From: Microglena sp. YARC
Taxonomy: Eukaryota > Chlorophyta > Chlorophyceae > Chlamydomonadales > Chlamydomonadaceae
Assembly (NCBI GenBank): GCA_022414725.1
Contig: CM039462.1
Span: 121,894,709 to 121,958,708 of the forward strand
DNA length: 64,000 bases
Direction of reading: 5' to 3'
The notes under the pieces are model-generated. The model was not told where the DNA came from. It worked only from the letters and a program-made list of their open reading frames with translations, and did not search any database. The position numbers and the translations under genes were made by a program. The number at the start of each line of letters is the position of its first letter. The first letter of the stretch is position 1. Positions 39,690-50,779 of this stretch are shown here, piece after piece.

Positions 39690-39968
39690 TTTCAGCGAGG
39701 TGCAGCTTCGTGGCAGCTTGCCTGCCTGGCTGTTCACCCTAACATAAAGCAAGCTAGTGCAGCTAGAAGCTGGTATTGTCAGCTATCTAGCACTGCTGAA
39801 ATATTTGCGTGTTATTCACTAGTAGACAGCAATATTGGGGTTGCTTTGGGGGGCAATAAAAGCTGCTAGTAGCACCCCAAAGGCTGCTAGGAGCACCATA
39901 GTGCTACATAAAAGTGCGACGCTGGTTTCTTTTCTTGGAAATTCCCTGGTCTGCCTGTGTGTGATTCA
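39690..39968 (-). other. PAQR gene 3' flank containing MITE and repeat fragments
   Basis: 39690-39800 holds the left half of a family A MITE. 39837-39968 (AGCACCATAGTGCTACATAA and neighbouring text) recurs with the last exon at 63185-63393 and in pieces at 30990-31075 and 59870-59960, so part of this 3' flank is itself dispersed. Confidence 0.5.
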
Positions 39969-42900
39969 CTAGTAGACAGCAGGGCACACACCCTCATCAA
40001 CCAAGGACTCATCACTAGCAAGGTACTCTGACGCGTACTGCTTCAGGTATTCCCACACCTGCGAGGTACGAAACACGCATACGTTAGGGTGGGGTGGGGG
40101 GGTGGGGGGCAATCTGCTGAATGTTATTGTGCTCCACGTGACAGTCTAGAGAGTACAGTGAGACGAAACCACGAAGGTAAGACTCATGCGTATGTGTGTG
40201 TGTGTGGGGGGGCCTCTTGAATGTTGGTGTGAGCTTAGTGAGAGTCTAGAGGGAATGGCGAGACCAAATCTGGAAGGTACGAAACATGAATATGTATGTC
40301 CAGGGGTAGGCCAAATAGGCTGAAGGGGCTTGCCCAACCGTGACAGGAAGGGCTAAATAGAAAGATAATATATAGAACTGAACCCCAAACAATCGTTTTT
40401 ACGACAGGGGCCCTGAGTTTGTGCTACTAACAAAACATGCACATGAGATGAGGATGGGCCAGTAGAGGATTCTTGCTTTTTCTCACCCCATATTATCTCA
40501 TCCCTATTTGGCTACCCCTGGACTTTAAAGCAATTCAGCGGATGATTTTGATTCAGTTTTTTTTGTAGAAGGTCGTAGCTCTAATTGTGCCTGAAATGAC
40601 GAGAATTCTGAGATAATTGTCGCAAATTTTGCTGCAAAAGTCGAGGTAAGATGTACTAGTAGACTGTCAATTCCATATCATTCGCTGAATTGCTTATTTC
40701 ATACATTCGCATTACAAACATGATACATACACTACATACATTCACATTACATACAAACATACATTCACATTACATACATACAAACATACATTCGCATAAA
40801 CTGCAGAACCCTTACCTGATCAATGCTAAGAAGGCTGTGCCCCCGATCCTCCATTTCCTGAATTACTTGGGGGGCCCAGCCCGACATTACCGGTACCGCG
40901 CAGCCCCCGCTTGCATCGCGCCACTCAAGCATGACAGCTACTGAGTTGTAATGTAGGATGCAAGCCGCCACAACAGCAACCTGATCACGCGCAGGGCAAA
41001 CAATGAATTTTGTTTTTTAGAGAGGTGATAGGCTGGGTATTATAGGCATGGCTGTAAGACTGAGTGTCAATGTAGGATGCAAGCTGCCACAAAAGCAACC
41101 TGAACATGAGGAGGGCCAACAGTGGATTTTTTTTTTAACCAGGTGATAGGCTGGCTATTATGAGCATGGCTGTAAGACTGAGTGGTATTGCAGGATGGAG
41201 AAAGCTGAAAAGAAGAACTGTGGAGAGCCCGGCTGTAGAAGATGAGTGCAAGCTGAATGTGACTCAGGCTACAAGACTGAGTGGTAATGCAGGATGCAAG
41301 CTGCCAAAACAGCAACCTGTACTGCATGATGGAGACAGCTGAAAAGAAGAACTGCGAAGAGCCCGGCTGCAGTAGATGAGTGCAAGATGTTTGTGAGTCA
41401 GGCTAGAAGACTGAGTGGTAATGCAGGATGCAAGCTGCCACAACAGCAACCTCTACTGCATGATGGAGACAGCTGAAAACAAGAACTGCGAAGAGCCCGG
41501 CTGCAGTAGATGAGTGCAAGCTGAATGTGAGTCAGGCTAGAAGACTGAGTGGTAATGCAGGATGCAAGCCGCCACAACAGCAACCTGGACATGGGCAGGG
41601 CAAACAATGATTTTCATCTTTTAAATAGGTGATAGGCTGGCTATTATGAGCATAGCTGTAAGACTGAGTGGTAATGGAGGATGCAAGCCGCCACAACAGC
41701 AACCTGGACATGAGGAAGGCCAACAGTGATTTTCGTTTTTAAAATAGGTGATAGGCTGGCTATTATGAGCATAGCTGTAAGACTGAGTGGCAATGGAGGA
41801 TGCAAGCAGCCTCAAAAGCAACCTGGACATGAGGAGGGCCAACAGTGATTTTCGTTTTTTAACTAGGTGATAGGCTGGCTATTATGAGCATAGCTGTAAG
41901 ACTGAGTGGCAATGGAGGATGCAAGCCGCCTCAAAAGCAACCTGGACATGAGCAGGGCCATACATGGTGTTATTATTATATGAGCGAGGCCACACGATTG
42001 AGTGGTGATGCAAGATTGTAGCAGCCACAACGACAACCTGAAAATGAGAACATGGTGTTCTTTAAAAATACGATAATATTAATATGCGAACATGATGTTC
42101 TGTACAAAATATGTTAATATTAATATGAGATCATGGTGTTCTTTACAAAATTGTTAATACTAATATGTGATCATGGTGTCCTTTAAAAATATGATATGAT
42201 ATTCACATGAGAACATGGTGTTCTTTAAAAAGGATGCCAAGGGCCCTGTGGCAAATCAATGCTAGCTCAGACTCACACACAGACAAAGACTCATGCACAT
42301 CTGCATACACATACTCGTAGACAGAATCATACACCGGCTCATACACATAATCAGTCATATAATCATGCACCGACTCATGCACCGACTCATACACCGACTC
42401 ATACACCGAATCATGCACATAATCAGCAATAAAATCATGCACCGACTCATACACCGACTCATACACCGACTCATACACCGACTCAGTAATATAATCATGC
42501 ACCGACTCATACACCGACTCATACACATAATCAGTCATATAATCATGCACCGACTCATGCACCGACCCATACACAGAATCATACACCAACTCATGCACCG
42601 ACCCATACCATTGTAGCAACCCAAAAGACTCACGTGGAATATCTGGTGGCTGTTGAGGATGAGGTCGAACTTGCCAGGTAGCCATCGCTCCGGAATACGT
42701 AGGGCATACACTGCAGCCCCAGTCTGCATTTGAATTTGAATTTGAATCAGACAAAACAAGACAATTCAAAATTGAATTTGACAAACCTCGATTGTTTTAA
42801 TATTGGCATCTGTCCAAACACCAAGTCCCAAAACAGCACGTTCCTTTAGCCTAGTAGGCTACCCCTGGACTGTAACACACATAAATACAGCAAACGGATG

Positions 42901-45900
42901 GGAAGATGGACTGTAAAACTGCTCATCACTTATATACAGTAAGCTCAAGCAAGCAGGCTAGATCCAATCTCTTCACACCACCACCGACAAACAGCAGCAA
43001 CCTACCAAGTACGCTACTCCCATGACAAGATCATACATGAGGGCAACGCGAACGTGGAAGACGTGGCTGTTGATCCACCACTGGTGGGCCACAGGGACGA
43101 TCCCATACAGGCCCAGACCTGCAAACATGGATGCCCTGCAGAGAGGCACCAGAAAAATGAGATTAAAAGCGGTGTGGAGGGTGTATGGTGGGGGTGTTGG
43201 TGGTGTGTGTGTGGAGGGGTGCGGGGTGTTTTTGGTGGTGAGTGGGCTACAGGGACGAACCCATACAGGCCCAGACCTGTTAACATGGATGCCCTGCAGA
43301 GAGGCACCAGAAAAATGAGATGAGAAGCGGCGTGGAGGATGTATAGTGGGGGTGCGTGTTGGTGGTGTGTGTGTGTGGATGGGTGTGGGCTGTTGGTGGT
43401 GTGTGCAATCCCATACAGGCCAAAACATGGTCGCTGGGGCAGGGGTGTGGGGTGTTGGTGTGTATGGAGGGGTGCTGAACTGGGCTCTTGAAAGCATTCC
43501 ATGAGGGAGACAGCAATGCCACAGATACCAAACGTTGAGATCATGACAAGGTACAACATTCAACTTCAAAGTACGCCACGTGAAAAAGCTGTTAGAGCAG
43601 CAGGAGGGCATGACCCAGGCCAGTGTGAACCTTGCCACATATATACCACCACCACCACCACCACCATCATTTCGTACACAGGTATGAAATGTGGCGGCTG
43701 TGTGGGCCACGTGAAAAAGCTGTTAGAGCAGCAGGAGGGACTGACCCAGGCCAGTGTGAACCTTGCCACATATATACCACCACCACCACCACCACCATCA
43801 TTTCGTACACAGGTATGAAATGTGGCGGCTGTGTGGGCCACGTGAAAAAGCTGTTAGAGCAGCAGGAGGGCGTGACCCAGGCCAGTGTGAACCTTGCCAC
43901 ATAGACAGCCCTGGTACATGTTTTGGTACCCAAGGGCAGTGTGGACCGGGGCCAGATGGCCAAGCAGCTTGAGGAGATGGCGGAGAGGATAAGCCAAGCC
44001 GTATCCTCCACTCATGTCCCAAATTGCCCTTCACACCCCACCCCAAGACATGCCCTCCACACTCCAATTGCCCATCCACCAAATTGCCCTCCACACCCCA
44101 CCCCAAGACATGCCCTCCACACTCCAATTGCCCATCCACCAAATTGCCCTCCACACCCCACCCCAAGACATGCCCTCCACACTCCAATTCCCCATCCACC
44201 AAATTGCCCTCCACACCCCACCCCAAGACATGCCCTCCACACTCAAAATTTCCCATCCACCAAATTGCCCTCCACACCCCACCCCACCCCAAGACACGCC
44301 CTCACCTGAAGACACGCCACTTAGGCTCTTGGAAGCATTCCATGAGGGAGACAGCAATGCCACAGGCACCAAACGATGAGATCATGATCAGGTAGAACAT
44401 ACACCAGAAGGGCTCGCACAAGAAGCCATAGTATACAGCGGGGTAGAAGGAAGTGACGACTAGCACGACAATGCCCGCGTAGTCCACTCGCCACACATAT
44501 GTTGCGATATGGGCCTGGACAGGGGCAGTGTGTGGGGGGGAGGGTGAGGGTGGATGGTTGAGGGGGGAGATTTGTGTGTGGATGTGTGTGTGTGTGGGGT
44601 GGGGTGTGTGTTGGTGGTGTTGGTGGTGGGGAGATTTTTGTACGTATGTATGTATGTATGTATGTATGTATGTATGTATGTATGTATGTATGTGTGTGTG
44701 TGTGTGTGTGTGTGGACATACACAAGGTTTTTACACATGAAGCCCTAATCCTCTCGCCACACATCTGTTGCGATATGGGCCTGGACAGGGGCAGTGTGTG
44801 TGGGGGAGGTTGAGGGTGGATGGTTTTGGGGGGGGAGATTTGTGTGTGCATGCGTGTGTGTGGTGTGTGTGTGTGTGTGTGTAGGGGGGGGGGGGGGGGG
44901 GGGAGATTTCGTATGGATGTGTATGTGTAAGTGTGTGTGTGAGCATACACAAGAATGCATGGTACTGGCAATGTGGGTGCATGTGCATGTGCATGTGACT
45001 GTGCATGTGCATCATATCTACTTGGTGTGCTCATAAGCTGTAATATGGGCCTGGACAAGGACTGTGTGCGTGTGTGAGGTTAAATGGCTGTGGGGGGAGA
45101 ATTGTGAGTAGATTTGTGTTTGTGGGTGTTTGTGGGTGAAGTTGTTTGTGTGGATGTCTGGATGAGTGTATGTGCGTGTGACGTGGTGGTGGTGGTGGTC
45201 GTGTGGGTGGGGGTGGTGTGGGGGTATGACATCTACTTTGTCACTTTCTGTGACCACCTTGCAACATCCAAAGAGGTGGCATGCACTACTGAGCAGCAGG
45301 TGACGCACGGCACCGACCAGTGCCATGTGGGTGCATGCACATGTAAATGTGAGTGAATGTGTGTGCGTGCATGTCAATGCATGCTTAATGCGTGTGTGTG
45401 CGTGTCAATGCATGTGCATGTCAATGCATGTTTGTGTGTGTCAATGCATGCTTAATGCGTGTGTGTGCGTGTGTGTGCATGTCAATGCATGTGCATGTCA
45501 ATGCATGCTTAATGCGTGTGTGTGCGTGTGTGTGCATGTCAATGCATGTGCATGTCAATGCATGCTTAATGCGTGTGTGTGCGTGTGTGTGCATGTCAAT
45601 GCATGTGCATGTCAATGCATGCTTAATGCGTGTGTGTGCGTGTCAATGCATGTGCATGTCAATGCATGTTTGTGCGTGTCAATGCATGTGCGTGTCAATG
45701 CATGTTTAATGCGTGTGTGTGCATGTCAATGCATGTGTGTGCATGTCAATGTATGCGTGTGCATGTGTGTGCTCACCTTGCAACAGCCCAGGAGGTGGCA
45801 TGCACTGCTAAGCAGGAGGCAACACATGGCACCGGCCATGAACACGTAGAAGGGCCAGCGCTCTGTAGGCCACTGCAGGCGGCCTGAGGCTGACAGAGCT

Positions 45901-48900
45901 TCATACAAGTGAGTGTGGGTCAGAGCCTCCGTGATGTTGCCCAGCCGGTTGTGCACACCATCTTGTAGAGCGTGCACTCCATCCTGCAGCAGGAGGGGGA
46001 ATATGATGAGGAGGGTGATGGTGATGGTGGTGGTGGTGATGATGGTGTTGGTGGTGATGGTGTTGGTTCTGTTAGGGGGGGGGGGGGGGGGGGGGGGATG
46101 TGATGAGGATGAGGATGAGGATGAGGTATTTGTTTCCCTGTAAATTGCGACCGCTACCTGAGACCTCATTTTGGCCGAAATGAGCGCTACCTGAGACCCG
46201 ATCCGGCAGAATGTGGGGGAATATGATGAGGGTGATGATGGTGATGGTGTTGTTGGGGATGATGGTGTTGGTGGTGCTGATGGTGTTGTTGTTGTTGGTT
46301 TTAATGGCGATGACGTTGTTGTTGGTGATGATGTTGTTGTTGTTGGTGGTGGTGATGATGTTGTTGTTGGTGATGATGTTGTTGGTGATGATGTTGGTGG
46401 TGATGATGTTGTTGGTGGTGATTATGGTGTTGGCGTTGGTGGAGTTGGTGGTGATGATTGTGTTGGTGGTGATGATGGTGTTGGTGTTGGTGATGTTATT
46501 GATGATGATACCCACTAGCTTAAAGCTACCAAGGGACTGTAAACAAACACACAATGCAACACACAGAGCAAACAAAAACTAATGGCAAACAAGCACACAC
46601 AGCAAACAAGCACACACACAAGTCAAACGGGACACACAAGTTGTTAACTGAATTGCATGGACACCATCTTGAAGTGCATGCAAAGCAAACGAGCACACAA
46701 GGCAAGCACACACAAGCACACACACAAGGCAAGCATACACACAAGGCAAACACACACACAAGAAGCCAACAAAAAGAAGCCAAAATAAACACACAAGTTG
46801 TTACCTGAAGGGCATGGACACCATCTTGAAGCGCATGCGAAGCTCCATCTTGGAGAGCGTGGGCTCGGTGCTGAAGTTGGTCTCCTAGGGCATGGACGGT
46901 GTCTTTCACTAGGTGGATGCTGCTCTGAACACCATCCTGCAGAGGTGTGGGTGTGTGTTTGGGGGGGTGAGAAGGGGGGGGGGGGGGGGAGAGCTGTGCT
47001 GAAGTTGGTCCTGAAGGGCATTTGCTCCATGTTGCAGCTGGTCCCCTAGGGCATGGACCGCGTCTTTAACTTGGTGGATGCTGTTCTGCATGCCATCCTG
47101 AAAAGGTGCATGTGTGTTTGGGAGGTGAGGAAAGGTAGGGGGGGAGGGGGGGAGAAGCGCTGTCCTGAAGTTGGTTAGTGCTGTGCTGAAGTTGGTCCTG
47201 AAGGGCATGTGCTCCATGTTGCAGCTGGTCCCCTAGGGCATGGACCGTGTCTTTAACTTGGATGCTGCTGCTCTGCATGCCATCCTGAAAAGGTGCATGT
47301 GTGTTTGGGGGGTGAGGGGAGGCAGGGGGGGGGAGGGAGCGCTGTGCTGAAGTTGGTTAGTGCTGTGCTGAAGTTGGTCCTGAAGGGCATGTGCTCCATG
47401 TTGCAGGTGGTCCCCTATGGCATGGAACGTGTCTTTCACTGAGTGGATGCTGCTCTGCACGCCATCCTGCAAAACAAATCGTGCTGCTCATAGGTTCCCC
47501 TGACTCCGTCAGGCTGCAGGCACATTTTGAGTCTAGTAGGGCTACGGGAAAAATGACATCATCATCATCAGAAGTGCGTTTACGCATGTGTGCTGCATTT
47601 GTGTGGGGTGGGTGGGGTGGGTGAGAGGTGAGGCCCTGTTTGGGATTTAGGGTCTTTTTTTAGCTTCGTTTTTTTGTTTGATTTAATTTTGCTTTGTTTT
47701 GTTTTGCCTTTTTTGCCTTTTTGCCTTTTTGCTCTCATACCATCCCCCTTACCTGGAGCTGGTGGACTCCCTCTTGTAGTGAGCCCTGGAACTTGTGCAG
47801 GCCGCTGCTGACCTCTTTCATACTGTGTGGTATGTGCGGTATCGGCATTTCTGACAGCCTACCTCGGAGCTGATGCACGTTCCCGCGCATTTGCAGCCAC
47901 AGTGTGTTGGTTTGCGGTAGGCCGAAGGCCAGCGGGGTTGGAGGCAATTGCGATATGTAGACGGTCAGGATGAGAAAGAGGAGGAAGCCTGGGGAGAGGG
48001 AATGGGGATGGGAGGAAGAGAGAATGGGAAGAGGGAGTGAGAATGGGCATGGGAGGATGAGAGAATGGGAAGAGGGAATGGGAATGGGATGGGAGGAAGA
48101 GGGAATGGGAAGAGGGAATGGGCATGGGCATGGGAATGGGAGGAAAAGAGAATGGGAAGAGGGAATGGGAATGGGATGGGAGGAAAAGAGAAGGGGAAGA
48201 GGGAATGGGAATGGAATGGGAGGAAGAGAAAATGGGAAGATGGAATGAGAATGGGAATGAGAGGGAGAGAGAATGGGAAGAGGGAATGGGAGGAAGTAAG
48301 AATGGGAAGAAGAATTGAAGATGGTTGGTGGTTGGCCCCAGTGCAAGAAAACAGGCTGGACCCCTCAACCTCACACCTCGTAATAAGGCACACTATTTAT
48401 TCATTTTTTTCTTGATGATGGAGAAGGAGCAAGATGGCCATGTAAGTGACTTGTAAATCCAAATGCCTGTTAAAACAGCATTTGGCATTTCGGCCGCCCA
48501 GTCCCCCTTCCTCTCTCACACAACCCCCTCCCCATCCTCGCCCACACAGCCCCCTCCCCCCCACACACACCACCACACACACCCCCCCCCCCCCCCCCCC
48601 CTACAACCCGATCCCCATCCTCCCCACCCACCCACCAGCCCCACAAGCAGTGATCTCCACTGTTTCTCTTTGGGGCTACGCATAGCAGCTTCCATCCAGC
48701 TTCATTAGCCTGCCACTGGGTCAAGTCCAAGCCTGGCAGCTCCATTGGAATGCCTGTCATGACAGCTTTCAGACACACTACCTAGTGTCCCGTTCTGCCC
48801 AGGGACAAAGAAAGGGAGCTGCCTAGAAGCTGCTACAGGCAGCCCAAAGAAAAACAGTGGTGCTCTCACCAATGAGATGGCTGGCTGGTGGTGGTGGTGG

Positions 48901-50686
48901 TGGTGGTGGTGTGGTGGTGGTGGTGTGGTGGTGGGTGGGGTGCTCTCACCAATGAGATGCGTGGTGGTGGTGGTGCTGCTGTGGTGGTGGGGTGGTGTTG
49001 TGGTGGTGGTGTTGCTGTGGTGGTGGGGTGGGGTTGTGGTGGTGGTGGTGGGTGGGGTGCTCTCACCAATGAGATGGGTGGTGGTGGTGGTGCTGCTGTG
49101 GTGGTGGGGTGGGGTTGTGGTGGTGGTGATGGGTGGGGTGCTCTCACTAATGAGATGGGTGGTGGTGGTGGTGGTGGTGTTGCTGTGGTAGTGGGGTGGG
49201 GTTGTTGTGGTGGTAGTGGGTGGGGTGCTCTCACCGATGAGATGGGTCCACACAGCCCCTGTCTCGTTGTGCCACTTAAACAACGACCACAGGCTCTCCT
49301 TCAAAGCTAGGTTGCTGCGGTAGTATTTCTTGATGAACTCGTTGTCCTGCATGTGGAATTTATTGCACATCAAATTAAAGATTTTGACACAGCATCATTG
49401 GCACCTTGTTAAATTAAAGGTTTCAACACATAATCATTTGCACCTCGTTAAATCTAAATCTTTGTCTGCCTAATTGTCCGAAAGCGTACAACAGTGGTGA
49501 ACATGATAACACCGATGATTGAGCATTAAGAAAAGTGACTGCTGAAAATTGAGAACAATAGTTGTTACAAATTGAGAATGTTGGTTAAACTTGGAGAGCC
49601 ATGCATGCATGCCAGGAATTTTGTTTCCACTATGTATAGCGATCGCCAGTTTTGACCCTGTTTCAGCGAAATTATCGCTATACAATAAACAAAGTTTTAT
49701 GCGTCCATTAAATGGCCCTAAAAAGCTACAAAAGGGTATGGAAAGCACTAAAACGCTGTCCCTGAGGGACCCCTAAACCCATAGAGCTAGGAAAAACCCA
49801 CTTCCAGATTTGAACAAAAAAACTGCTGCATGCATGCAACATGCGCTCCTATCTTAACCTATTACATTACATTACATTGTCATTGACAGGCCATTGTTGG
49901 CCCAAGATAAGCTTACAACCACCGGGAGGGGTCTTCAAACAAACCCTACAAAAAGATAGACAGTATTGCAGCATGCAAGCACTACTTCCATATAAGCACG
50001 CAAGAGAGAATGCAGCAAGCAAGCACTACTTCCATTTCATACACATGTATTGCTTTGTATGTGTGTGATTGACTTCTGTACTTGGAAGTGTGTTGTAGAG
50101 GAGATAACACTTTCCATGGTTACTCACCACGCAGAAGGTGAGCAGCCTGCAGCCTGATAGACCAGGTAACGATAACACCTGGTGGGGCGTGGTATAAAGG
50201 GAGCCCCGTCTTATGACGGAAGGGAACGGGCTGCTACTTTACCTGGACAAAGCTACCATGGCTGTTGATAGCGACCGCGAACACTAAAGCACACCCGTAG
50301 GGATTCGGACTCGGCTGCTTCTTTGTTCAAGGAGCTCAAGCATTGAGCCATTCGTCAAAATGGGGATATAGACCATGTAATCAATCCAATCCAACATGTT
50401 GTATTATAAGCAACAGCCCATAGCTTTCCTTTTCCGCTACGAGCCACAGATTCTAGGTAGCTCCCTGAGCCAGCCACTGGGCTAAGGCCCAAGATTTCAA
50501 CGGTATTCAAAATATGATTTTGTCAGCTTTCAGATGCACTATGTTGCTAGAGGTTCGGCTGGGTAGCTAGCCATGGGATCTGCCTAGAAGCTGCTGCTGG
50601 TAGCGGAAAAGAAAAGCTATGCGACATCCTGGTTCTGGTGCGGCAAATAGGTATATCTGGAATGACTAGATAGATCTAAACATCTA

Positions 50687-50729
<43 letters not shown>

Positions 50730-50732
50730 ATC

Positions 50733-50779
<47 letters not shown>

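Noticed and set aside
44012..44379. Pro/His-rich or Gly/Trp-rich open frames
   Set aside because: 60-bp minisatellite, multiple of three, with frames open on both strands beside a PAQR exon.
45325..45849. Cys/Val-rich open frame of 174 aa (CACQCM repeats)
   Set aside because: Pure translation of a 57-bp minisatellite running into the antisense of a PAQR exon.
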